A stretch of DNA of 64,000 bases from Lewinella sp041392765 (GCA_041392765.1 JAWKLL010000027.1:7785-71784); one strand, 5' to 3'. Counted from the stretch's first letter, positions 26,401 to 37,174 are shown. Made by a program: numbers and translations. The notes: generated by a model not told the origin, from the sequence alone.

Positions 26401-29400
26401 ATCAAGTTCTCCCGGATCAAGGGTATAAGTACCCGTCATCCCCATCATACCAAGAACGATATCGCTGTCCAACGCGTCGTTGCCTGTGTTGGACGCGGTA
26501 TAATCCATGCCTTCCGGTATCACGAACTGTACCGAGTAAGTTCCAGCAGGCAGGCTGAGGAAGTAATATTCACCATTTGCATCCGTGGTAGTAGTAGCGA
26601 TAATGACACCTGCCGCATTTTTCAAATGCACCGTTACATTAGGAATAGCAGGCTCGAAATCATCCTGCTGACCATCGTGGTCAATGTCTTCCCAAACGTA
26701 GTTGCCGATACCCGCCAACGCGTTGAGTGTGGCCGAACAGACTGTTTGGCAACCATTCAAATCGGTTACGGTAACGGTATAAGTTCCTGGTGCTAAATTA
26801 GTGATTGTTCAAGGGTATTAGCGCCATTACTCCATAAGAAGTTATAGGGAGCCGTACCGCTTGTCACATTCACTGTTAGCACACCATTATTACCCAATGT
26901 TGATGTCTGTACTACATTCACCGAGCAGCTTGGTGCTGGAAAAGTAGTAAGCCCAGCTGTAGCGGTTCTAGTACAACCATTGGCATCAGTTACGGTAACG
27001 GTATAAGTACCATGCGTGACAAATTGGAAGCCGTTTGCGTAGTAGCACCATTTGACCACAGGTAGATGTAATTGCCTGTACCACCCGTAACATTAGCCAC
27101 TAAAATACCTTGGCTTACATTGCTTACAAGTGCCACTATTTTGGCTAATATTGACAGAAAGCGGCGTGGGTTCTGTCACAACCACCGAATTGGAAACGAC
27201 ACACATCCGCGCATCTGTAACCGTTACGGAGTAAGTACCACCGTTTGCCACCGTAATAGAAGTAGTGGTCTGCCCTGTATTCCAGAGAATATTGTATGGA
27301 GGTGTACCGCCAACAGGTGTTACACTAGCTACCCCATTGTCATCGCCATTACACAGTATATTAACATTCGACATTTGTGCTACCAACTGAGCAGGTTGTG
27401 TTATTACAACACTAGCGGTAGCGAAACATTCATTTTCATCCGTAGCAGTTACTGAATAAGTACCCGGTGCCAAGTTGCTTACAGATTGAGTAGTAGCACC
27501 ATTACTCCAAATAAAACTTAGGTTGCCACTACCTGAAGTTGCCACTACTTGTGCCGATCCATTATTAGCACCAAAGCAACTTACATTTACACCAGGTGCG
27601 CCAATTGTAAAGCCTGCAGTTTGGTTAATTTCTGCACTACGCACCGCACGGCATCCATTTACATCTGTCACGGTAAGGGTGTAAACACCAGGTGCTAAGT
27701 TGCTGATTGTAGCTGTATTAGCCCCCGTACTCCAAGCGAAGGTGTAAGGTGCTGTCCCATTACTAACAGAGGCAGCAATAGCACCTACGTTGGCATCCGT
27801 ACATTCAATGTGGGTAATTTGAAAATCGATAGCAACGGCAGGTAGCTCATTCAATACGATCGTGGACTCCACCAATTGGCAACCATTACCATCAGTAACA
27901 GTTACCGCATAATTGCCCGCGCTAAGCCCTGTGGCAGTCTGTGAAGTCTGTCCATTGCTCCATAGGTAGGTATAATTGCCAGCACCGCCCGTGGCGATAG
28001 CCGTTGCTGTACCCGTAGCTGTTCCTCCACAGATAATAGTGGGAGCCAAAACATTCACATTGATGGCAGGTGGGTTGGAAAGCGTCACGCTAGCAGTAGT
28101 AGTACACAAATTCGAATCCGTCACCGTTACGGTGTAAGTGCCGGCAGGCAAACCATTGGCGGTAGCCGATATGGAACCCGTACTCCAGACAAATTGATAA
28201 GGAGGGGTACCTCCTGCAGCGGTAACAGTAGCCGAACCATTCTCATCACCGGGGCAAAGAGGATTCGTTCCATTAGCAACCGCTGTAAGCAACGCAGGCT
28301 GGCTGACGGTAACTGTTTGTGTGATTACACAACCATTGCCTTCTGTTACGGTAACAGAATAGTTGCCAGCGAAAAGGTTGGTTATCTCGTTCGATACGCT
28401 ACCATTGCTCCATAAAAAGGAGTAAGGCATAGACCCGCCTGATGGGATAGCCAGCACACTGCCGCTATTATCCCCAAAGCAAAGACTGCTTCTAGGTATT
28501 AAATTAAGTTCAAAGTCACTTATGATATTGATGGTAATAGCAGCCTGACCTATACAACCGAGTGCGTCCGTAACCGTAACACTGTAAGTACCTGATGGAA
28601 TGCTGGTGATGCTTTCTGATACAGCACCCGTACTCCACAAATAGTTGTAAGGAGGTACGCCACCAGAGACGATAGTACCTGCAAATCCTGAGTTTTCAGC
28701 ACCACAAATGGTTGTTTCACCTGTGATATTGATATTAATTGCCTGAGTCTGAGTAACAGTAAAGCTATTTACGGCGGTACATCCATTGGCATCCGTGGCT
28801 GTTACAGAATAAGTACCTGCCGCCAAGTTTGAAATCACCGGTCCGTTTGGCCGTTGCTCCACACAAAAGAATAGGCGGGCGTACCACCTGAAGCACTTGC
28901 TGTCAGAGAAGCATCGGCTGCTCCGAAACAATTTAGGGATTGGTAGCCTGTATAGCTACGGTCAATAGTGGCGGCTGGGAAACAGTAAAACTGCCTTGCG
29001 TAGTACAACCATTAGCATCGGTAACCAGTAAATTGTACACACCCGCAGCCAGCCCCGTAATCGTTTGAGTGGTAGCACCGTTGCTCCAATTGAAAAGGTA
29101 AGGTGCATTACCACCTGAGGGGAAAGCAGTGGCAGTACCATTGCTTTGACCAAAGCACAATGCTGGTGTTCCAGCCGTACTGACTGCTAAGTCATCTATA
29201 ATATTAATGGTAATCGACCGCGTGGCACTACAACCGTTGGCATCCGTTACGGTAACGGTGTAAGTACCTTCTGGCAAATTGGAGATGGTGGAAGCGGCAG
29301 ATCCTGTGCTCCATAAAAGCTAAAAGGAGGGGTTCCGGAAGTAGGTGTTGCAAAAGCCGACCCTAAGTTGCCCGCACCGCATACTACTTGCGTTCCTGTG

Positions 29401-31073
29401 AGCGTAAAGTTTACTGCCGGTGCTTGCTGAATGGTCACAAAATCTGTATCTGTACAGCCATTGGCGTCTGTAACTGTAACGGTATAAGTACCCGCAGGAA
29501 GCCCGGTGATGGTAGCTCCTACCGCTCCTGTGTTCCATACAAAGCTGAAAGGAGGCGTTCCGCCAGTAGCAGCTGCGCTTGCAAAACCATTCGCAGTGCC
29601 TACACAAACTGTTGCCGAGCCTATGGCATTCACAAAACGTTAGAGGAGCCACGATTGTAGTAGAAGCCGTAGTTGTACATCCTGCTCCATTCGTGACTGT
29701 GACCGTATAAGTGCCGCCTACATTAGAAATAGTAGCACTATTCGCTCCAGTACTCCATAAATAAGTGGACTACCAGTACCTTGCGTGACATTGGCAAAAA
29801 CGCTGCCATTATTCACCCCACAAGTTGAGGGATTAGTACCAACAGCTACTACGTTAAATGCTGGTGCTGGCAATACTACAATTTGCCTAACAGCAACGCA
29901 TCCAACGGCATCTGTTACCGTTACGGTGTAAGTGCCAAGGCTGCATTTTGAACCACTTGCTGGGTCACTCCATTACTCCACAAATATTGGTAAGGCATTA
30001 CTCCACCTTGAGGACTGGCCGTAGCAAAACCATTATTTAAGCCAAGTGCAAGTTTCTTGGTGTGCCAATACCACCTAAGGTAAGATTGGAAACGTTGGTA
30101 AGAGTAATAGAAGCTGTTTGCACACAACCTCTTACATCCACTACTGTGAGCGTATAAGTACCCGCCGCAAGACCCGAAATATTAGGCGTTGTGGCACCTG
30201 TATTCCAAGAAAGGGTATAAGGAGGTGTACCGCCTGTTACGGAAGATGTGATACTACCATTCGTATCACCATAGCAGGTAGGGTTAAACCGATTGAGCGT
30301 AATATTGATGGCTGGAGGTTGGGACACCGTACCCGAGGCGACTGCTGTACATCCATTTCCATCTGTGAGGGTAACTGTATAGGTACCAGCTGTTAGACCT
30401 GCATTAGTAGCACCAACCACACCATTGCTCCACTGGAAAGTGTAGGGAGGAATACCACCAATAGGTGTAGCAACTAAAGAACCGTTGTTTCCTCCATAAC
30501 AAGTAACATTATTGGTGGAGACAGAAACGGTAGGGGCGTTAGGTGTAACCGTAATACAAACGGGTACACCGCAGGCGTTGTCGTCCGTTACGGTAACACA
30601 GTACTGCCCAGCAGGCACATTGAATATGGTAGGAGTAGAAGCACCATTGCTCCAGTTGTAATGATAGGGTGGCACCCTCCACCTGCATTGGCGGTAATAT
30701 TGAAGGGGGCGTTGCATATCTCATCCACCGTAAGGTTGGCCGTTACAAGTGGCGGTTGCCCCACTACGGCACTTCTGATTATCGACTGCCCAAGGCCATC
30801 CGTGACCGTTACGGTATAAGTGCCGGCCACCAAGCCGCTGATAGTAGCACCTGTTTGGCCATTACTCCAAGCGTAGTTGTAAACAGGAACACCTCCTGAA
30901 GCTACGGCAGTTATACTTCCGTTGGGTAGTCCGTAGCAAATCGCGTTATTAACGTTGAAATTTACCTGCAACTGCGCCTGAACAGTGTGGCTTCCTATAA
31001 AAAACAGGAATACACCAATGCCCAGCGACCACATTCTTTGAATGTTTAATGTCAAGGGTAGTTGTCTCATCAT
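23417..31073 (-). CDS. Giant SprB-repeat surface protein 1 with T9SS type A sorting domain (frameshifted)
   Basis: One coding region of about 7.66 kb (about 2,550 residues) is split by some dozen frame changes. It starts at 31073 with a signal peptide (LGIGVFLFFIGSHTVQA). It continues with about 19 SprB repeats from 30.9 to 26.8 kb, each about 75-78 residues with the core NGS..A..SGGxxPYxYxWSNG and the end AGTYTVTVTDANGC. SdrD_B-like domains follow (YVWEDIDHDGQQDDFEPAIP at about 26.7 kb and a second at about 25.6 kb), then immunoglobulin/PKD-like segments. It ends with a T9SS sorting domain (MLYPNPVTDLLKLEIF to GVYLVRLRLGD and the basic end VVKR). Such proteins are exported by T9SS and act as adhesins; SprB drives gliding in Flavobacterium. 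Frameshifts are most likely consensus errors. Confidence 0.88.
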
Positions 31074-31326
31074 GATAAGATTAATAATTTGTTATTTAAT
31101 TCTTCAACCTGACCTATCATAAAAATAGGTAAACACCAGCGTACAAAACACTGGATATAGTGAACATGAAACCAACCGGACACATCCGGTGGACAAGTAG
31201 TAGGTAAGGGAAAAATTACGGTGGGGAAGATTAGCAACAAGTGTAAGCTTGCACTAATCGGCCACAAGATAGCGATTAATCAGACGTAATTGCAAGCTAT
31301 TTGTCACTTTGTTAATTTTTTTCTAA

Positions 31327-31360
31327 AAAAAGGGCCGTACCACTTGCGCGATACGACCTG
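31327..31360 (-). terminator. Terminator-like hairpin, copy 1
   Basis: On the minus strand GGTCGTATC and GGTACGGCC form a stem around GCGCAAGT-type loop bases, followed by a run of seven T. Preceded by the shared CATGGGATTATAA motif. Confidence 0.55.
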
Positions 31361-31619
31361 CTAATAACAAATTATAATCCCATGATTCTTGTGGTGAATC
31401 CAGTTCACTATATATCTTAAAGCTAGGCAGACAACTGCTTGAGCATTTATTTTTCGTATCTGGATGGTAGATAGTGTGTGGGGAAGAAGTAGTAACAATA
31501 ACCGTTTTGAGTAGTAGATTATTGTATTATTCAATAACAATGAAAGCGACTTAAAAGTTCCTTTGCTTTCGGAAACGGCTGTTTTACTGCCACAAAACTC
31601 AATATAACAACGCTCAAAA

Positions 31620-31655
31620 AATGAGTCGCATTACTCTCCCCAAGCAATACGACTC
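31620..31655 (-). terminator. Terminator-like hairpin, copy 2
   Basis: On the minus strand GAGTCGTATT pairs with AATGCGACTC (one mismatch) and is followed by ATTTTTT. Preceded by CATGGGATTATAA as in copy 1. Confidence 0.6.
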
Positions 31656-32000
31656 AAGTACTTATAATCCCATGAACATTTGCGAAAAATATACAGCCGA
31701 AGCTGTTAAGTTTTTATTCTCGTAGTGTGTGTGTCAAGATGAAAACTTTGGTTGTAGTAAGTCAGGATTAATCCTTTCACCTGACTTACTACATATCCAA
31801 AAATATCCCAATAAACTTATCCAAGTTTGCCAGATGGTACGTTTACCAATCTGTGCCTTTGTTTGACATTACAAGAATCGGGACATTTCAAGGCCATACA
31901 AGGACAAATCGACGTTTGTGAATAATATTTAATATTTTTTTAAACACAATTAACTCATATTCAATAATATAGTCAATATTTTTTGTGAAAAAAATAAATA

Positions 32001-33132
32001 TTATAAGGGTTTAAAAAAAGTCGTAATTTTTTCAAAAAAGGGATTAGAAAAAGCGGGATTATTGACAAATGTAGTATCCGTAAGGGTATGCAAGAAGGCG
32101 ATAATAGCTTGCTTCTCTTCAGGGCTTAGGTCGAAAGGAATGATATTTACGTTCTCATTTTCCACGCCATGCCCGCCGGATGCATAATGGTCTAGCACCT
32201 GTTCCAGGGTTTGGAAGCGGCCATCGTGCATATAAGGTGCGGTGAGGGCAATATTGCGCAAGGAAGGGGTGCGAAACTTGCCATTGTCATAGATTACTCC
32301 TGTGACTCCTCCCCTACCCTTATCGGTAAAATCATCTAGTGCCGCTACGAAGTCGATGCCATTGTTATGGAATTGGTTATCCGTAAAATTATACTCGGAA
32401 TGGCAATGGGTACAGCCCGGGTGACCAATGGTGATAGCCGTTTCTACTTCGAACAGCTCCATGCCGCTGTTCTTCCTCGGTGAATTCTTCCTCATTCTGC
32501 CACACGACACGGTCGAATTTGCTATTACCACTGATGAGCGTTCGTTCAAACTGTGCGATAGCCTTGACCGCCAAATCTCGTGTGACTTGGCTTTTTTATC
32601 GATACCGAAGGCGGCTCTGAACAAGCGTGGATAGTCTGGGTGGCGGCGCAATTTGCCTCTACATGCTCCCAAGTATCGTTTAGTTCATCGTGGGCTTCAA
32701 TCGGTAAAAGTGCTTGTGCTTCCAAAGAGGGGCACTTCCGTCCCAGAAAAAGTCCTTTTGCATAAAGACCAAATTCACTAGCGACATGGCACTCCGTTTG
32801 GTAGGAATCCCTTGAATGCCAACGCTCTGTGGCAACGCATCGGTAAAGCCAATTTCCTGCAAATGGCAACTAGCACAGGACATGGTGCTATCAGCAGAGA
32901 AAATAGGGTCATAGAAAAGCCGCCTTCCCAAGGCGATACCATCCTCCGTCAAAGGGTTGTCGATAGGTAGGATAGGTTGACCTAAATGTGAGGGATACGT
33001 CAGCGCAACATTCGTTGGATTATACGTGCCTTCAATGGTTTCGTCCTCGCAATTATCACACACAGGTGCATCTGGCTTGCAATTAGCAAGGAACAAAATG
33101 GTCATCAGTAGGAGGATAGTAGCTCTTTTCAT
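32001..33132 (-). CDS. MauG/MbnH-like di-haem cytochrome c peroxidase, second copy (frameshifted)
   Basis: A periplasmic lipoprotein of about 375 residues. The N-terminus MKRATILLLMTILFLANC is a lipoprotein signal. Two haem c motifs are visible: SCASCHLQEIGFTD (N-terminal haem) and CTHCHSEYNFTD (C-terminal haem). The ends DNGKFRTPSLRNIALTAPYM and HDGRFQTLEQVLDHYASGGH are the family's C-terminal signature. Three or four frame changes lie between 32730 and 32470, each restored by one base, and no conserved block is missing. The family includes bacterial cytochrome c peroxidases and MauG/MbnH enzymes that oxidise tryptophan on partner proteins. It follows a closely related gene and two MbnP-like genes. 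Confidence 0.88.
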
Positions 33133-33183
33133 TGTTTGTTATATCATGTAGTATGGGAAAAAAACAAAGTAACGTAGCGTTTA

Positions 33184-34203
33184 TTAGTTCTTCTCCACCG
33201 TTTCATATTCCACATTCGTTAGTGTACGTAGGAAGGCAATTATATCGGCCATATCCTGCGTGTTAAGATGCAAAGGTCGCACATTCGGATCTAAATTGGG
33301 GGCATAGTGACCACCTTTATTATAATGTGCCAGCACTTCTTCCAACGTCTGAAAACGGCCATCGTGCATGTAAGGGGCTGTCAGCTCAATATTTCGCAAA
33401 GTAGGAATGCGAAATTTACCGTTGTCCCAAGGATTGTGGGTGACGGCCCCTAACCCCTTATCAGGGAAATGGTGGAGGGAATCGGCGGGGTCTAACCCGT
33501 TGTTGGCAAAACCGAGGGTAGTAAAGAGGGGGTCGATGTGGCAATGATTGCACTCCGCCATAGGAACTGCAGGATAACCGGCATCGAAGAAGATGGTCCA
33601 CCCTCTTTTTTCGGAAGTGGTGAAAGTATCTAAACCTTGCTGTACGCGGTCGAATTTGCTGTTGGCACTCACGAGGGTGCGTTGAAATTGCGCTAAAGCA
33701 CGGGCTACGTTGGGCAAGGAAATAGGCTCACCGGGAAAAGCTTTTTGAAAAAGCTTGGGATAAAGGATGTGCCGGGTCAAGCGGGTATGCAGCAGCGACC
33801 AATCGGCGGCCATTTCCACTGAATCCGTGAGGGGGTGGATAGCCTGCTCTTCCAACGTGGGGCTACGCCCGTCCCAAAAGACACCTTTGTAATGAAATCC
33901 AATGTTGAGTAAAGAGGTAGCCGATCTGCGCCCTTTTCTTCCTTGTACGCCCTGACTGATGCGCCCACCATCGGTAAAAGCGAGTTCGGGCCGGTGGCAG
34001 GTGGCACAGCTAATAGTGCTATCGAGGGAAAGAATGGGGTCGAAAAACAGACGTTGCCCTAGTGCTATGCCCTCTTGCGTAAGGGGGTTATCTTCGGGAA
34101 TGACCATAGCCACGAATCCGCCCGGTGGCTGTGGAGGTGTCACGGGATGGGGTTTCGTAGGTGATTGGCAAGCCAGCAAAAAAGTCATCAGCAACACCCC
34201 CAC
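33184..34203 (-). CDS. MauG/MbnH-like di-haem cytochrome c peroxidase, first copy
   Basis: About 339 residues if started at the GTG at 34203, which gives a lipoprotein signal (VGVLLMTFLLACQSP). The minus-strand frame is open further up to 34602, but that part overlaps the MbnP-like gene and is a shadow. An ATG start at 34332 would make the signal too long. Haem motifs are SCATCHRPELAFTDGG and CNHCHIDPLFT. The C-terminal signature is DNGKFRIPTLRNIELTAPYM, then HDGRFQTLEEVLAHYNKGGH. The sequence is clearly homologous to the next gene downstream, so the two arose by tandem duplication. Its position directly after MbnP-like genes suggests an MbnH-like role on them. The exact start is uncertain. 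Confidence 0.87.
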   Translation of the reverse strand: MGVLLMTFLLACQSPTKPHPVTPPQPPGGFVAMVIPEDNPLTQEGIALGQRLFFDPILSLDSTISCATCHRPELAFTDGGRISQGVQGRKGRRSATSLLNIGFHYKGVFWDGRSPTLEEQAIHPLTDSVEMAADWSLLHTRLTRHILYPKLFQKAFPGEPISLPNVARALAQFQRTLVSANSKFDRVQQGLDTFTTSEKRGWTIFFDAGYPAVPMAECNHCHIDPLFTTLGFANNGLDPADSLHHFPDKGLGAVTHNPWDNGKFRIPTLRNIELTAPYMHDGRFQTLEEVLAHYNKGGHYAPNLDPNVRPLHLNTQDMADIIAFLRTLTNVEYETVEKN

Positions 34204-34387
34204 GCCCCTACCGACGGGCGAACACGCTTGCGTGTGAGCCTGTGACGGACGAGGGATAGGAGTATCGGTGGTTGAACCGATACGGATAGCCCGGTGCCGC
34301 CCCGACGTTAGGAGGGATACGGCACGGCCCATAATCTCCTTACTCCTCGATACCAAAAGCTGTAGTAAAATTATCCCAGAGGAAGCC

Positions 34388-35097
34388 CTAGATAGCTTGG
34401 TTATTGCTGTGATCCTGGGTATTGGCCGGCACGGTGATGTCCAAGAAGTCATCCTGCTGGCGGAGGATGTCATAAACGTCCACCGAAAAAGTGACAACGG
34501 GAGTATTGTTATCCGATATAACGATGGGTTTATCGAGGGTAATGACCTTGTAAAGTTCATCCTTTCCCATGTGGTATGTGAGGCCGTTGTCGAATTGGCC
34601 ATCTCTGTTTACGTCTGCATTGGCTTCGATTTTAGCAAACACGTAGCCTAATGCCCAAGACCAGTAGTTCTCGGTGAGTGGATGCCCCGCTTGATAATCG
34701 CCGGGTTGGGTGGCATTGAGGTCGGGTGCTAAACCCAGCCCCAGTTTGATGCGGTTGTATTTGGCGGCAGGAATCTCTTTGTAGGTGTAGGAAATGCCCC
34801 TACTGGCTGCTTCCGTAGTAAACATATCGGAATAATCGTTGAGCGTTACCTCGGCCAGCAGGTGGCCTTCTGTTTCGCCTTCTTTGAGAAGGGTTATATC
34901 GGAAACATAGTAGTTGAACAACTGGAATTTGAGGGGGCTACCATCGGGGTAAGCGTAGGTTTGACTGAGCATTACCAAGGGTTGATCTTGGTAAGTGGCT
35001 TTGAAGTTCAACTGAGATCACCAGCTTCCTGCTTGTCTTCACCACAGGCAGCGAGGGCAATGGTAGCAAACAGTGCAAGAACAAATAAATGGCGCAT
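34388..35097 (-). CDS. MbnP-family lipoprotein, copy 1 (frameshifted near the signal peptide)
   Basis: The true start is the ATG at 35097. It encodes a lipoprotein signal (MRHLFVLALFATIALAAC) and then breaks at about 35012, where one T appears to be missing from CAGTTGAAC. The rest follows as LNFKATYQDQPLVMLSQTYA. MbnP features are LKFQLFNYYVSDITLLKE, AKYNRIKLGLGLAPDLNAT, HPLTENYWSWALGYVFAKIE and the later FSVDVYDIL. In MbnP a Trp of such a segment is converted to kynurenine by the MauG-like enzyme MbnH to make a copper site. The NYWSWALGY block here keeps two Trp. About 236 residues. It lies 185 bases upstream of the first MauG-like gene. Confidence 0.85.
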
Positions 35098-35204
35098 GGT
35101 CATTGAGGTTATTGGTTAATAACGAATGAGGAAGGCTAACCAAGGAATCATTACTAGCTGATCCTGCATAAATAACAATTCAGGCAGTACCAAAGTTAAC
35201 CGAA

Positions 35205-36067
35205 TTACTCCGGCAAAACTTCCAAAGCGGTGAAAGATGCTGTACAATTGCTGACAAACTGCTGTTTTAGGGCTGTAGTATCGGTGGAACGGACATTGAT
35301 CCCCTGAAACAAGCGGGCAATATCGTGCTGGACTACCACCGTAGGATTGTAGCCATCCACTAATGCCATCGGGACGGGAAGAGGCAGGTACCATTCGCGG
35401 AGGAAGTCGCTACCGACAATATTGATGACCCTGGCACGGTATCGGTGGCCACGGTATCTTGGAAGTATTCAATTTTGGCAAAAACAAACCCATCATCTGC
35501 ACCCCAGTTCATACCTCCAATTTGTGGTGCCAATGGATGGGAGGACGGGCTGACGGAGGTAATGACCGTGCGGTTGGCAGGATCGGCTATACCGAAGCGT
35601 GCCAGCAAGCCTGCCATAATCCCCGAAGCTTCGAGGGTACCTACGGTGAAGGTGCGGTTGGCGCGGTCAATGTCGGCCAGCATAAAATCATCGACGAGGG
35701 TAAGGGATGAGGTATCGCCTTGTGCTGCAATTTTCACGGCTATGGAGTCGAGGATGGACAAACGGTTGCCATCTTGCAGTTGCAGGGCAATGTCTGACCA
35801 ATAATATCTGATGCGAAAAAAGCGGAAGGGTTGCCCGAGGGCATCGGTATAAACAGAATCGCGGCTGACGAGTGGCGTAGTATCCGCGAGTGGCCATACG
35901 CTGAGGAATCGGATTTTCAACTGTGGAAAAGTACAGCAATCGGCGCAAGCCTCGTCGGCATCAATATCGAAATTGGTGGCACTGGTATTGAGACAACCTT
36001 CGACGGGTTCATAGCAGGCCGTCAACAGCAATAAGGGCAACAGCAAAAGGAAATAACGCATCATCAT
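35205..36067 (-). CDS. MbnP-family lipoprotein, copy 2 (frameshifted)
   Basis: Starts at 36067, overlapping the exonuclease stop by 4 bases. The signal is YFLLLLPLLLLTAC. A Cys-rich short segment follows (CLNTSATNFDIDADEACADCC), then MbnP-like sequence: FRFFRIRYYWSDIALQLQDG, SHPLAPQIGGMNWGADDGFVFAKIEYFQ. The frame shifts near 35420 and continues as VINIVGSDFLREWYLPLPVP to a stop at 35205, giving about 287 residues. It keeps the Trp of the MNWG segment in the same position as the copy 1 NYWSW block. The Cys cluster after the lipidated Cys is not shared with copy 1. Confidence 0.8.
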
Positions 36068-36885
36068 GATAGTTCCTGCATGATTTTTTTACAAATTTGC
36101 TTCACCTGGGCAGAAAATTCCTTGGTGACGATCCAGTTGTAATAGTTCTTATCTTGTCTAAAGACGTCGGCGACCTTCTGTCCGTTGTATTTACCGAAGG
36201 CGAAAACGATATTGCCCTCCATATCGTAACGCATTTTTTGGGTGGCATCGACAAATCGGGTATCGTTGGTGAAATCGTGAAGCACCTTGATGTCGGGTTG
36301 GATAGGAGCGGTGACTACCTGCTGTGTTTCAGGATCCACAAAATCCTGGTCTTTGTAACGCGCCAACTGCCCCATAAATACATCGATGGTAGCGCGGACA
36401 TCAGCCATGGCATCATGTGCGTTTTCCATTTCTTTGTTGCAATAAAACTGGAGGGCAGCGGCGAGGGTACGGGGTTCCATTTTGTAGAAAATGCGTTGCA
36501 CATCGATGAGGTGGCGTTTGCTGACATCAAAATTTAGCCCTGCGCGGTCGAATTCTTCCATAAGCATGGGTACATCGAAGCGGTTGGAGTTATAGCCTGC
36601 AAGGTCGGCGTTACCGATGAAGTCGTACAGTTCTTGAGCCACCTGAGCGAAGGTAGGTTTGCGCGCCACATCCTTGGGTGTGATGCCGTGGATGCTCATG
36701 GCTTCTTCGGAAATAGGAATCCCTGGATTGATGAGGTAAGTGCGTTCTTCGACGGGTTTGCCCTTAGCCGAATATTTGACCAAAGCGATCTGGATGATTC
36801 GGTCTCGGATGACGTTGAGGCCCGTGGATTCTATATCGAAAAAGATGAGGTCTTTCGTCAGTGGTAACTCCATGCTGATTGACAT
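36064..36885 (-). CDS. 3'-5' exonuclease, DnaQ-like (DEDDh)
   Basis: A 273-residue DnaQ-superfamily exonuclease. Exo I is LIFFDIESTGLNVIRDRIIQ (D17, E19). Exo II lies in LAGYNSNRFDVPMLMEEFDR. Exo III is NAHDAMADVRATIDVF with the His and Asp of the DEDDh class. A C-terminal segment of about 80 residues contains FAFGKYNGQKVADVFRQD and YNWIVTKEFSAQVKQI, as in the stand-alone exonucleases of Bacteroidota. It may proofread in trans for DnaE or act in repair or RNA turnover. It is the first gene of the minus-strand unit that continues into the MbnP-like genes through a 4-base overlap. A minisatellite lies just upstream, in its promoter region. Confidence 0.93.
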   Translation of the reverse strand: MSISMELPLTKDLIFFDIESTGLNVIRDRIIQIALVKYSAKGKPVEERTYLINPGIPISEEAMSIHGITPKDVARKPTFAQVAQELYDFIGNADLAGYNSNRFDVPMLMEEFDRAGLNFDVSKRHLIDVQRIFYKMEPRTLAAALQFYCNKEMENAHDAMADVRATIDVFMGQLARYKDQDFVDPETQQVVTAPIQPDIKVLHDFTNDTRFVDATQKMRYDMEGNIVFAFGKYNGQKVADVFRQDKNYYNWIVTKEFSAQVKQICKKIMQELS

Positions 36886-36927
36886 TGTCGTGGTTGGTTT
36901 GATTATTTATGGTGCAAAGAAACGAAT

Positions 36928-37113
36928 ATGTGGGTAATGTGCGAAATGTGGGTAATGTGCTAAAAGTGCGAAATGTGCGAAATGTGCGAAATGTGCGAAA
37001 TGTGCGAAATGTGCGAAATGTGCTAAAGGTGCGAAAGGTGCGAAAGGTGCGAAAGGTGCTAAAGGTGCTAAAGGTGCTAAAGGTGCTAAAAGTTCTAAAG
37101 GTTGGTAATGTGC
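36928..37113. repeat. 9-bp minisatellite, about 20 units
   Basis: Tandem units GTGCGAAAT change progressively into GTGCGAAAG and GTGCTAAAG. The unit is a multiple of three, so it also gives a false open frame. It fills the divergent region between the exonuclease and the DUF3298 lipoprotein. Confidence 0.9.
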
Positions 37114-37115
37114 GA

Positions 37116-37133
37116 TCCCGATAGCTATCAGGA
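37116..37133. repeat. Palindrome TCCCGATAGCTATCAGGA
   Basis: One mismatch from the perfect palindrome at 16398-16415. An interspersed short repeat, directly beside the minisatellite. Confidence 0.6.
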
Positions 37134-37166
37134 GTGCGAAATGTGTAAGCCCCCTTTACAATTGCC

Positions 37167-37174
37167 TACATTTG
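37167..37174 (+). promoter_or_regulatory. -7 promoter motif TACATTTG
   Basis: Exact TAnnTTTG match 35 bases upstream of the lipoprotein ATG at 37209. Identical to the motif before aconitase. Confidence 0.5.

Larger units (their letters stand above)
31074..32000. other. 927-bp AT-rich intergenic region with two terminator-like hairpins
   Basis: No conserved protein is recognisable. The stretch holds two minus-strand hairpins followed by T runs, at 31327-31360 and 31620-31655. Each is preceded on the minus strand by the same 13 bases CATGGGATTATAA. They may end small RNAs, tiny ORFs or a long leader. The rest is AT-rich and featureless to the eye. Confidence 0.5.

Noticed and set aside
23417..31073. 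Twelve separate genes in the giant 1 region.
   Set aside because: The fragments have consecutive domains in one direction, one signal peptide at the start and one sorting domain at the end, so they are a single gene with indels.
33184..34602. MauG-like gene starting at 34602.
   Set aside because: The first ~90 codons overlap the MbnP-like gene and do not look like protein. The lipoprotein signal starts near 34203.
36928..37113. Open frame over the 9-bp repeat as a small repetitive protein.
   Set aside because: The frame is open only because the unit is a multiple of three. It has no plausible start context and would be nothing but VRNVRN/VLKVLK repeats.
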